Shown one piece after another: positions 48,530 through 58,512 of a stretch of DNA of 64,000 bases (position 1 is the first letter of the stretch; every line of letters starts with the position of its first letter). The stretch covers positions 16,128,203 to 16,192,202 of the forward strand of contig NC_083341.1 in the NCBI RefSeq assembly GCF_019175385.1, in the 5' to 3' direction. The notes below the pieces were generated by a model, which saw only the letters and a program-made list of their open reading frames with translations, did not search any database and had not been told where the DNA came from. The position numbers were made by a program, and so were the translations under genes. The stretch is from Lycium barbarum (taxonomy: Eukaryota > Streptophyta > Magnoliopsida > Solanales > Solanaceae).

Positions 48530-48653
48530 ACCTGCGATTCGCAGGTCATACCTGCGAATCGCAGGTCACGTCGCACATGGTGACAGAGACAAAAAAAAAT
48601 AAAAATTGGTGACATCACCTGCGACTCGCAGGTCATACCTGCGAATCGCAGAT
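48530..48653 (+). repeat. Cluster of 17-bp palindromes, copy 1
   Basis: Four copies of acctgcganwtcgcaggt-type palindrome (consensus ACCTGCGANTCGCAGGT) at 48530-48546, 48550-48566, 48617-48633 and 48637-48653, the last with one mismatch. They come in pairs separated by three bases. Confidence 0.95.
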
Positions 48654-49676
48654 GGGGTCACAGGTGGTGACAGTAAGCAAAAAAAAAAAAAAAAAAAAAA
48701 AAAACTTTTTTTTTCAATTTTTTTTATGTTTTGTTTTGATTATGTGCAGCGAGGACACTGCAATGTTTATAGTTGGGGGTGGCACGTGGTAGCGCATTAT
48801 ATTTTGAAATTTGTTCAAAATTTTTGAAAATTTTGTTCTTTTGACATGTTGTGGATTAGTCACTCTTATTATTTTATTTTCTTTCTTAACTTCTTTCATT
48901 AGTCATGTAAGTTTAGGTGTAGGTTCTCGTTTGAGGAAAAATGTGAAAACTCTTGGCTTTGTTTGGTACTAATAAAATTAGTCTCTTGCATGTGAAATTG
49001 AAATGTGAATACCTCTCCAAATTGTTGTGAAAGTTAAAAAGCAAGGTGCATAGGAAAAAATGATCTTTGTGACAACTTTTTGGCTCATTTTGTGACTCTT
49101 TACCTGCTGGTTGTGTTTACTTTGGATTATGAGATATTGCACTAGTTGTTCTTGCTTGAGAAGTGAAATTGATCCATCTTGACTAGTTCATATGCCATGT
49201 GTGTGAGTGCTTGTTGAATAAATCTTTTGTTTACTTTTATCATCTAGAACTTGCCCGGTTAGTCTTTCAATATTAATTTTGATCATATTGGTTGGAGAGA
49301 TGACCTTGGGCTATCTTTGTGATGTTTGAAAAAGCCTCTTTAGCCTTTCTAGCCTACCATTGCATAAATAATATCACTAGTAACCCCATTTGAGCTTATG
49401 ACCTTTTCTTTGATTGCCACATTACAAGCCTTTACCATGTTTGATGAAAAGTCTCTCTTTTGAACGTTTCCCTCCTTGAACTTGAAATTGCGAATTTGAG
49501 GCCAAAAGCCTAAGTTGGGGGTGTTAGTGTTGCTTGAGAGTGGTGAAGGTTGGTGTTGTGAAAAAGTCAAAAGAAAAGAAGAAAAATTTAAAAAAATACA
49601 AAAAGGTTGCAAACTTTTTGTGCAAAAAAAAAATGTATCTTTGTAAAAAAAAATAAAAAAAAATGCAGGTGACATC

Positions 49677-49713
49677 ACCTGCGACTCGCAGGTCAGACCT
49701 GCGATTCGCATGT
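49677..49713 (+). repeat. Cluster of 17-bp palindromes, copy 2
   Basis: Two copies of the same palindrome (49677-49693, 49697-49713, the second with one mismatch), again separated by three bases. Confidence 0.95.
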
Positions 49714-50512
49714 GTGGTCGCAGGTGGTGCCAGCAAAAAAAAAAAAAAAAATTTTTTTTTTCCTTTTCTATTTTTATGTTTTGTTTTGATTATGTGCAGC
49801 GAGGACACTGCAACATTTATAGTTGGGGGTGGCATGTGCTAGCACATTATATTTTGGAACTTTATAAAGGAAGTTGGAATAATTGGGGAAACTAGTATGC
49901 AAAGGAAGGAGTGTTGTTTTGAAATGAAGAGGAAAGTGGACGAAAGGTTTTGCGTAGTGTTCAAGGAGGGCGTAGTCACTTGTATCCCAAATACTTATCC
50001 TACCCTTCCCTAAGCCTACATTACAAGCTTAAAAAGTCCCTATGTGATCTCCAACTAAATGTTCTTGAGTTAGTGATAAACGAAAATAAGGGCAAGCTTA
50101 TGGTGTGATATTTGTTAGCACTAGAACTTCTTTGTTGAGTGTGAGCGACTTTTGTGTATTTGTCCCTTGTGTCGTTGCTGTGAATATTGTGATTTTGGGA
50201 CTTTCTTTCTTGTGAGGGCATATGGATTACGATAGAGTGGTGATGTTCAAAAATTCCAAGTTGAGTCAATTGAGCATATCTAGCAAACTAGTGGTTTTGA
50301 GTCACTTATTGAGACTTGAGTGTTGTTGCTTGATTATTTTAAATCTCTAATGCATTCTTGAAATTGTATTTTGAAACGAGGGAGTTATTTCGTTGAAGCT
50401 TCACATGCTTGTAGCCTAATTATTGGTACCAACCAAAGTCATGTTTTTGTGCTTAAAATGGATCCTCATTGGGATTTTTGTTTTAGTTTGCTTGAGGACA
50501 AGCAAAGACTTT

Positions 50513-50525
50513 AAGTTGGGGGTGT
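50513..50525 (+). promoter_or_regulatory. Polypurine tract of inner element
   Basis: aagttgggggtgt lies directly before the right LTR. Look-alike agttgggggt copies occur at about 48772, 49513 and 49819. Confidence 0.7.
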
Positions 50526-51842
50526 TGATGAGTCGTGAAATTACGCGATATTCGACGCTAATTCCTTAAGCTTTTGTGACTCCTTAAGCACTTTTGTTGT
50601 TACTTTTTGTGTTTTTATGTTGTTTTGTAGGAAAAGATGTCCGGAGAGCATAAAAGAGCAAAATGAACCAAAATGGAACAAAATAGAGAAAAACAAGCCA
50701 AGTAGCTGAAATGAGTGATCGGAAGATACCAAGTGAAAAGAAAGTCAAAAAGAGGTCAAACTGGACATTTTTGCAAAACTGTCAAAACTGGACAGTTTTG
50801 CAAAAACGGGACAGATTTGCAAAACTGTCAAAAGTGGACAGTTTTGCAAAAACGGGCAGAATTGCAAAAACAGAAATATGGGGGCAGATTTTGACATTTT
50901 TTGGACTTGGAAAAATTGGGGGGGGGGGGGGGGGGGGAGCTACAAAAGAGAGGCTAGGGCAAAACATTTTCCATCTTTGGTCATTTTGCAAGTTTTGGAG
51001 GCTAGGGTTTTTCTACAATATTGGAGGAGAAGATTGGAAACACTTCAATGAGATATTTCTTAATCCTTTCTTCAATTCCTTGTTTTGTATTGCATATCTA
51101 AGTGTGTAGTATTTATTCTATTACTTGAATCTTGATTGTGAAACTATTCTTGATTAAAGTTTGGATTGAAACTCTTGTTTTGCTTATGTATTGAATGATT
51201 TTTATTGCTATTGAAGTGGGTCTTTGTTGATTTAATTAATCTCATTCTTGAATGTTTCCAAAGGGAGTAGCTAACCCTAGGACTCACCCATTTACTTAGA
51301 TTGAGCTTGGAAGAGGAAATCTAGGTTGGGAAAGATTAATTAACAAGAATTTGGGTCATTAAACTCATCTAATAACTTGAGCTCGGAAGAGGATAGTTAC
51401 TTGAGGTTAAATTGATTGTACCTAATATCACACTTTAGGGCTTGGAAAAGCTTAGAGTGAAATTCATTGATTTGGTTGGAAGACTTTCAATGAGATTTTA
51501 GATATCATTATCTATCAACACAAATCCGCTCTTAGTTGTAAAATCGTAAAATACGTTGGATCGTTACTTGAGTGTAATCTCCTATTATCCATGCTTGTGG
51601 CCATTGATCATTTTACTCGCTTTCTAGGTTAGTTTACATTTCCGCATTAGTTATAATTTTCTCAAACAAAAACCAAAATATTATCTATCGTTTGGCTTTA
51701 GCGTAGTTGGTGAAAGTTCCTTACTTTCTTAATCGCCTAGCACATTGTTCCCTGTGGGATCGACCCCGACTCATAGTTGGGTAAATATATTGCATACGAC
51801 CGTGTACACTTTCTCTTTGAGGAGTGTATTTGGACGTTATCA
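50526..51842 (+). repeat. 3' LTR of inner element
   Basis: 1317 bp, matching the left LTR nearly base for base. Length differences are a 20-G run (50918-50937) against 7 G, and loss of about 10 bp in the 'atggatcaaa' repeat. The open frame through the LTR differs between copies because of the G-run, so it is not a conserved protein. Confidence 0.97.
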
Positions 51843-51847
51843 CCCAT

Positions 51848-53510
51848 CAACTTACGAAACACATAATCTATATCGACACTTTATCGCAAGATCTCCCTCT
51901 TATTTCAACAGCTAACGTTTAAAGCCTATGGATCCCTCGAGTTAGCGATAAGTGATAATCTAGTGGTTCCACTAATTTCCTCTAAAATACTGACAACTCA
52001 TTTCTTTGGCTTACTTTAAGCAAGTCTTACTTACTAGGAAAACCGGATTACTTAAATGAACGGGTTTCAAGTGTACATACTGGCATACTCGCTTTGTCAG
52101 TCTTGAGGAAAACTCTTTTCTGATAACTCTTAAAGGCTCTTCTTCTGTAGCTTGCTCTCTTCCTGCTTAGATGGTTTTCTTCTTTCACCAATTTCTATAC
52201 CTCAAATTTAACTTAAACCCTTTGGGTTCTAACACGCCTTCGGTGTATTCAGACAGTTACCCACTTAGTAGTGCTAACTTGACTAAGTAACTCAAATCGT
52301 ACTTCTATTAACTCTGCTGAAAATTTCTAATTCACTGTATCTATTCAAACTTACTTACTATGCTTCTGTTAACCACTTGCTAGCATCATATTCTCTAATT
52401 CTTCTCTGAGTACTAAAGTGAAGCATAAGGTTATTTCTAACTTTTCCTCCTTATCTGACTTTATTCTGGGGTTGTATACTATCTTTCTGAACGATAGACA
52501 TGAATCACACTTAGGAAACTTCATTTGTCTCAAATAAGGAATTGGAATAACTAACCCTAAACTCTCTATACACTTTCAAAATTATATCATACTATACACA
52601 TCAGGGATAAATACTTAATCACATAACCTAAAAGGGAATTATCATATCTTTCATCTCATAGTAATTCCTGCTTCTTGTAGTAACTTACTCACGTCATACT
52701 CTCTAGGTCTGATCTGAATAAGCTGAAATAATTTGAAACTAATACTAAAAAAAAAATTCAATATCGTCTGCTCATGGTTTTCTTATCGCATCAGTCCCTT
52801 CCTAGTAATGTGCATAGATCATATGGCAAAAAAATATATATCCTTGAAAAAGTTGAGACTTTCTAGTATTACAAGTGGTTGGCTCTTAGGCTATTCCCCT
52901 GCTCAAAATTACCGTGGACAATTTATGCCTGCTGCGGTTAACTTCGTAACATGCTACCTCGTGGGGTCTTAAATATGAACCATCACCCTTATACTATAGC
53001 TTCATGGTCAAAGAGTCCAAATAAACTTACCCTATAGGGTATATAGCCTACGTGTGCTACCATACCGAAATTTGTCTTCCAAATGGTACTAACACCTGAT
53101 AAACACACCATGCACTATTTGGAAAGTCTTGGGTCTCGAATTTCCTTCTTGCTGCTTACACATTTGATACGTTCAGAATTCGATGGAAAAGGAATGTTAC
53201 TTACTGCTCTAAGCTTCATGGCACGAGTTAGAATAATTCATGATGACTCTATCTGAAAGCAACACATCGATAATGATTAGATTTACATCTTCCTCATCTA
53301 TTGAGATGAGGCGTATTCGGTAGAATGGGAAACAACATACGAGTCCGAGTGATTTCTGAGAACATAGATCTATTGCACGATCTAGAGTTGAAAGAAGTGA
53401 GACAATCTTAAATGTCTTGGTGGTCAACTATTTATATGTGTGGCGCGCACACACATATAAAAGTGACCCCACTGGACACGGTTTTATAGACTCCCTAAGA
53501 CACTTGAACC
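51848..53510 (-). other. Outer element interior, 5' part, non-coding
   Basis: On the minus strand this lies just after the PBS, where gag would be expected. No gag-like frame or zinc knuckle is seen; the short frame near 53209-53427 has no recognisable motif. Confidence 0.7.
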
Positions 53511-53526
53511 TAGGCTCTGATACCAA
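53511..53526 (-). promoter_or_regulatory. Primer-binding site, tRNA-iMet
   Basis: Plus-strand taggctctgataccaa is the reverse complement of ttggtatcagagccta, the standard initiator-Met PBS. It is separated from the LTR by four bases (gctt). Confidence 0.9.
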
Positions 53527-53530
53527 GCTT

Positions 53531-54140
53531 TGTCACGCCCCGAACCATGGCCTGGGCGAAACACGGCACTCGGTGCCTTACTGCGTGTGACCGAGCGAAC
53601 CATATGGCTTGCTGAATCATCTTGAGGCATAACATGAGCGGAATATAACGTGAATGTATGATGAGCCTTTATAAAACGTAGTAAGTCATAATAATAAATA
53701 AAAATACTTGTTTAAACATGAGTGCGGAAACAACATGAATGAGCCAAAACGGCTATACGACTCCGAATGTCTCACAAAACATAACTGACTTGTCTAGTCT
53801 ATGAAACCTCTATCATGAGTCTGACTGGAAAACATACTTACTGGGACAAGGCCCCCAGCATACCTTATATGCATAACTAATCATAAAACAAAAGTTGACT
53901 AAACCCCGAATGAGATGGGCTCACCAATAAGCTGATACGAATGATGTCCTATTGAGCAGATGTGTCTTCCTGTATATCAGTACCTGCATCGTGAAATGCA
54001 GGCCCCCGGGCAATAAAAGGGGACGTCAGCACATTGAATGTACTGGTATGTAAAGCAACTGAATGAAATAACATGGGACATGAAATAACATGATAAGAAC
54101 TGAAACTGAAAACCTGGACATGAACATGAGCATGATCATG

Positions 54141-54193
<53 letters not shown>

Positions 54194-55082
54194 AGAAAAA
54201 CATGATAAGTAGGGAGAGCATTTCACAAACCGACATGTGATATCACCACGTGGGTACGTGGAGTCTGGTACCTCGCAGGACCAGCAGAGCCCTCATACCT
54301 TGCCAGTGTATGAGGTGGTAACGTGCCTGATGGATCCATTCAGTGTAAAATTAAGGTATCGTCCTATCTGGGCGGAGCAATCCTTGTCCTACGGTGGCTA
54401 CGTAGTTTCAGGCTATCTGAGCCTTCTCGGTAATTCGTGCAACTCCCAAAAACATGAACATAATATAGTTGGCTAGAAGCCCATGACTTTCGTGAATTAA
54501 CTTGTACTTGTCTTGTAATTAGAGTAGACCTTGGTGTTCTTGATGATGGGAGAGGGTAGGAGGTTGTTATAGGGTTTGAAGGAATGAAAAATAATGATTT
54601 GAACTGATATGGATGAATATATACTGTTCTGGAAAAATTGGATTTTCGGCCTAGTTAATACTGGCCGTATTTTGAAATACGGACTACACTGCATCTCTTC
54701 GGTAAAATGGCCATAACTCTTTGTACAAATGTTCGTTTGACCCCCATAATATACCGTTGGAAAGGTATTTCAAAGCTCTACAACTTTAATCAAGGAAGTT
54801 TTCCCAAATTCCAAATATATTTTGAAATACGGGCCGTATTTTGAAATACGATCCGTATTTAACCATTTGACATCCAAATGTCAAATTCCAAAATGCTCAG
54901 AAATCCTTGGTACCAGTTTACGACTTGAATTACGGCCCGTATACTGAAATACGGTCACTGTTCATGGGCGTAAACCCCCATCTTACAACTGAACAAGGAA
55001 ATTTCAATTCCCACATTCTTTATCTGATTTTCTAAGTCTAGGATCATGGTCAAACCTTAGGTTAAAGGTACGGGGTGTTACA
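53531..55082 (-). repeat. 5' LTR of outer element, internally deleted
   Basis: 1552 bp with intact tgt...aca tips. Compared with the 2183-bp left LTR it lacks about 640 bp (equivalent to about 41661-42300). The seam is at about 54517-54521, where both sides read 'aatta', so deletion by microhomology is likely. The 26-bp repeat block lies in the deleted part. Point differences are several percent by eye. Confidence 0.92.
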
Positions 55083-55087
55083 TTCTC

Positions 55088-56626
55088 TTACCGCCGATTT
55101 GAATCTTAGTCTTAACAAATTAGATTTTTTTTGCTATTACATGTCATTGGGTTGATGATAATTGGGTGACGCAAAAAAGAATTATAGCTTTTTTATATGA
55201 TGAAGGAAAATGTCGTCATGACGGAAATTTTTTAGCGGATTCAATGTCAACTATTATGAATTTTTTTAACATTTATAGAAAAACACTTTGTATTGCTTTA
55301 GATAATGCTTCTAATAATACAAAGGAGGTTGGTCTTTTAAAAAAGGAATTAAACCCCCCGCTAAAAAATATTTTTCATGTGAGATGTAGTTGTCGCATTT
55401 TAAACTTGATTGTTAGAGACGGTCTTGACTATTTTGAAGATTCTATTCATAAAGTTAGAAATGCGGTTGCTTTTCTTTTTTGTAATGCTAATAAGCAAAA
55501 AATGAGAGATTTTAAGAATTCTTGGGTACAAAATGGCCTTAGACCTAGGAAAATTCAAGTAGAAGTTGACACTACGTGGAACTACACTTACATTATGTTC
55601 CAACAAGCATATGATTATAGGATTCCCATACAACAAGTTCACAACCATTTTAATACGGATAGTGATGATTGGATAAATATTAACGATTGGGAAGATGTTA
55701 CGGAATGTATTGAACTCTTGCAAAACTTTTATAATGCAACTCTTACTTTTTCTAGACAATTCTATTCCACGGTAACCGGAATTTTAGCCTACTTAGCAGA
55801 AATAGCTAGAGTTTTATATGAGTATAAAGATAAATCCGGTTCTAAAGCGGCTATTTTATCTATGACAACAAAATTTAAGAAGTATTTTTTTCCCATCCCA
55901 ACTTTATTTATATTGAGTTCTCTTTTAAATCCCTGTTTTAAAATGTCTTATACTAGAGCATTGGTTGGTCAAATTTATAATTATTTAGAAATTGACGAGG
56001 GAGTTGAACCATCTTTACATGACGTTGAGCTAGCGATTGATGCCGAATTTAGAAATTTTTTTAGTCATTATTCTACTTTGGAACAAAGTGCTACACCCGT
56101 TGCTCCACGCCCTACTACTTCTCAAAGTAGCAAAAAGAGCTTGTCGGGTTTGTCGAATTTAAAAGTTTTACATTCACATCCAACTCCTTCTCATAATGCA
56201 AACTTTGATGAATATCACCTTTATTTGATGCAGCCAAATGTGGATATCAACCAACTAGATGATTTGGACGTCTTAGCATGGTGGAAGAAATACAAGGCGA
56301 GTCATCCGATACTTTCAAGAATAGCTCGAGATATCCTTACGGTTCAAATATTAATCGTGGCTTCGGAAAATGCATTTAGCCAAGGAAGACAATAAATTGG
56401 AGACCATAGACACTCATTATCCGGATTTAGCTTGCAAGTACTAGTTTGCATTCGCGATTGGATTAGATCGGAGCGACGCAACCAAAACTTAAAAGCGGTG
56501 GAAGGCGAAGAGGAAGAGATTAAAGATTTGATAGCAAGTGGAATAGACCAAATGGAAGACTTTGAAGATATCTCAATGACCAAATATAATATTGCGGATA
56601 TTAGCCAAATGATTGACACTTTTTGA
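55088..56626 (+). pseudogene. hAT transposase, catalytic and dimerisation part
   Basis: The frame interrupted at 40668 resumes here (LTADLNLSLNKLD), then shifts at a T-run near 55123-55130, after which FAITCHWVDDNWVTQKRI continues in the frame that stays open from 55166. DNASNNTKEV supplies the second acidic residue of the hAT nuclease. The C-terminal hAT dimerisation region is clear: DDLDVLAWWKKY, HPILSRIARDIL, ASENAFSQG. A TAA at 56393 interrupts it, and the same frame then continues (DHRHSLSG, VCIRDWI) to a stop at 56624. With the BED-finger part upstream this is a full-length but dead hAT gene of the RICESLEEPER/Ac-like type. Confidence 0.9.
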
Positions 56627-56888
56627 TTTTATTCTTGTATTACTTTTTTGCAACTTATGTATTATTTGCAAGTTAAAAAAATTACAACTTGCAAATAAAT
56701 GTTATCCATGAATGGATAAAACATATGACTCATTGAGCTTTCTTCTATTTACTTGTATTCATATTTTTACTTATATTAAGTTAGGAATATACCTAAAATA
56801 TACTAAGAATATACTTATAATATACATCTACTTAAATTGAAAAATAGAAAGTTATATACTTGAAAAATAACTTAAGTTATAATACATA

Positions 56889-57104
56889 CTCCCTCTGTTT
56901 TAATTTGTTTGAACCTATTTCCTTTTTAGTCCGTGCCAAAATGAATGACTTGTTTCCTAATTTGGAAACAAATTCACTTTATGAATGATTTACAGCCACA
57001 CAAATTTTCAAGGCTTATTTTGAACCACAAGTTTCAAAAGTCTTCCCTCTTTCTTAAATGTCGTGCCCAGTCAAATAAGTTCATATAAATTGAAACGGAG
57101 GGAG
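56889..57104. mobile_element. Stowaway MITE
   Basis: The ends ctccctctgttttaatttg and (reversed right end) ctccctccgtttcaattta are the classic Stowaway TIR. TA is duplicated at both sides (56887-56888, 57105-57106). 216 bp, no ORF. Confidence 0.93.
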
Positions 57105-57324
57105 TATAACTTAAACATGTATATATAAAAGTAACTAAGCATATAAGTTTTTTCTAAGTTTATAAATTTCTATTTTATAACTTAAGTATATTTATATTAT
57201 AAGTAGATTTTTAGTATATTTTAGGTATATCTAGTATAAATATACTTAAGTTATAAATAGAAAGTTATAAACTTAGAAAAAACTTAACTTATAAATAACT
57301 TAACTTATAATACATATATCTTAA

Positions 57325-57328
<4 letters not shown>

Positions 57329-57372
<44 letters not shown>
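57329..57372. repeat. (CA)n(TA)n microsatellite
   Basis: A CA run passes directly into a TA run. Confidence 0.93.
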
Positions 57373-57374
<2 letters not shown>

Positions 57375-57885
57375 TTTTGTAAGTTTATAAATTTCTACTT
57401 TATAACTTAAGTGTATTTATATTATAAGTATATTCTTAGTATATTTTAAGTATATCTAGTATAAATATACTTAAGTTATAAATAGAAAGTTATAACTTAA
57501 GCATATAACTTAATATATATATATACATATATGTTGTTAGTTAGTAAATATATAAACTTTAGTTATAAACTTATATAACATATATAAATATACCTACAAT
57601 ATACTAAGAAATACTATAATATACATATACAATACAAAAACAAAAACAAAAACAAAAAAGAAGTTTTTTTTAACGTTTAAAACTGGCCGATCCCGATTTC
57701 CAACTTTGGAATCGGTTAACCGGTGGCCGGTTCCGATTTTCTAACCGGTTGCTGGTCCGGGCCGGTTGAAACCGGTTAACGGGCTTAGACATATGTACGC
57801 TAAATTGAAAGAGGAAAAAAGAACCACGAACAAGGAGGAAAGATTAAAGAAGTGGATAAAACTTACAAAATGGAAATTGAGTATT

Positions 57886-58476
57886 CTAATTTGAACTAGA
57901 ATACTCAGACAAGAGTTCATCCAAGAGAGCACTTCCCAAATCTTCAAATATGAATACAATATTATCTTCTTCCTCATTTATTACTTGTTTCTTTTTCCCT
58001 TTCTTTCTTGAAATATTACTACTTCTCTTTTTGTGTTTCTCCTTTAAAGCTGCTGCTGGTGACAATCCATTCTTGAATAAATTACACATTTCCGTTTCTT
58101 GTAACATTTTGCTTACTCTTTCAACTGGGAAATTCAGGTAAGTGGATGGACCTCTCATTGACAAAGCAACTTGATCATAAGCCATGGCCGCTTCTTCCGC
58201 GCTGTTGAAAGTTCCAAGCCAAACCCTAATTCCGTTTCGGGTGGAATCCCTAATTTCAGCTGCAAATTTTCCCCATGGCCTTGTTCTGACACCTATATAG
58301 TGTTTAGCCTCCTTCTGGAGACGTTTTGGGCAGAAGTCATTTTCCTTGGAAGAAGTATCACTCGAGGAAGTATCTTCGAGTGATGATGATTCCACGGAAT
58401 TTGAAGTTTGTTTCTCGTCTTGAATCTTCAAATCCATTTTTTCTTCGATATCTTTCTTGTTGATATATATACTCAC
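57886..58476 (-). CDS. AP2/ERF transcription factor, ERF group IX type
   Basis: A 196-residue intronless ORF. The AP2/ERF domain lies at about residues 59-117 ([39 protein letters not shown]), with Ala and Asp at the ERF-type discriminating positions. The N-terminal part is acidic and Ser-rich. A basic patch (about 147-163, KHKKRSS...KKGKKKQ) is a likely nuclear signal. The C-terminus, [16 protein letters not shown] (175-190), matches the EDLL activation motif of group IXc ERFs. The [10 protein letters not shown] block is shared with the ERF at 16061, and the two are clearly paralogues, but this one lacks the 35-residue repeats. Family knowledge suggests ethylene/jasmonate-linked defence regulation through GCC boxes; the sequence does not prove this. 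Met-14 (58437) is an alternative start, because a TATA box sits only about 30 bp before the first ATG. Confidence 0.92.
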   Translation of the reverse strand: MSIYINKKDIEEKMDLKIQDEKQTSNSVESSSLEDTSSSDTSSKENDFCPKRLQKEAKHYIGVRTRPWGKFAAEIRDSTRNGIRVWLGTFNSAEEAAMAYDQVALSMRGPSTYLNFPVERVSKMLQETEMCNLFKNGLSPAAALKEKHKKRSSNISRKKGKKKQVINEEEDNIVFIFEDLGSALLDELLSEYSSSN

Positions 58477-58503
58477 TGTATTAAAGAATATGAGTGGAAA
58501 TAC

Positions 58504-58512
58504 TATATATAT
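58504..58512 (-). promoter_or_regulatory. TATA box of the minus-strand ERF
   Basis: tatatatat lies 28-36 bp upstream of the first ATG on the minus strand. At normal TATA-to-start spacing, transcription would begin almost at that ATG, which is why Met-14 is kept as an alternative. Confidence 0.45.

Larger units (their letters stand above)
48304..50512 (+). other. Inner element 3' non-coding region with internal duplication
   Basis: The ORF is followed by 'gccgcgacgttaaatcaagc...gggaggtaaccc', a block often found 3' of coding regions in Athila/Tat-type elements. Two related segments about 1.04 kb apart (about 48525-48812 and 49664-49855) share palindromic 'cctgcga' clusters, an A/T homopolymer, 'gcagcgaggacactgcaa' and a polypurine-like 'agttgggggtggca'. 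No pol motifs were found in any frame. Confidence 0.75.
45253..51842 (+). mobile_element. Gag-only LTR retrotransposon (TR-GAG-like), tRNA-Asp primed
   Basis: Perfect 5-bp duplication cccat (45248-45252, 51843-51847). LTRs 45253-46566 and 50526-51842 begin tgatgag and end ttatca, and differ by fewer than about ten substitutions plus two length changes by eye. The PBS matches 17 bases of the tRNA-Asp 3' end. Between PBS and polypurine tract there is one 515-codon ORF and no pol. This structure (two LTRs, PBS, PPT, gag only) is that of the TR-GAG elements described in plants. The tRNA-Asp PBS and the 'gcgacgttaaatcaagcgct' block after the ORF link it to the Athila/Tat branch of Ty3-gypsy. Confidence 0.95.
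40669..55082 (-). mobile_element. Non-autonomous LTR retrotransposon (LARD-like), tRNA-iMet primed
   Basis: A perfect 5-bp duplication ttctc (40664-40668, 55083-55087) brackets two LTRs in direct orientation. The primer-binding site (tggtatcagagcc on the minus strand, 53513-53525) adjoins the right LTR, and a polypurine tract (minus strand ccaagggggagatat, 42852-42866) adjoins the left LTR, so the element runs on the minus strand. Without the inner element it is about 7.8 kb. Its roughly 4.1-kb interior has no gag, protease, RT or integrase. The LTR ends (TGTAACACCCCG...) and the 'attcgaggacaaatgatccc' 3' end are gypsy-like. Confidence 0.93.
56627..57885. other. hAT 3' flank, AT-rich repeats and subterminal-like block
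   Basis: Contains the Stowaway element listed separately, then about 57120-57620 of imperfectly repeated, partly palindromic 'cttaagttataa / tatattataagta' words. At 57680-57785 a GC-richer block repeats 'accggttaac', 'ggccggtt' and 'accggttgc'. Such motif clusters are usual subterminally in hAT elements, so this may be the 3' end of the hAT above. The terminal inverted repeat and target duplication were not found. Confidence 0.45.

Noticed and set aside
48530..49713. CRISPR-like appearance of short palindromic repeats
   Set aside because: The repeats are paired with 3-base gaps, lack uniform spacers and sit in a plant retrotransposon.
53209..53427. Minus-strand ORF near the outer PBS as a gag candidate
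   Set aside because: Too short, no zinc knuckle or gag-like helices, and not continued in other frames.
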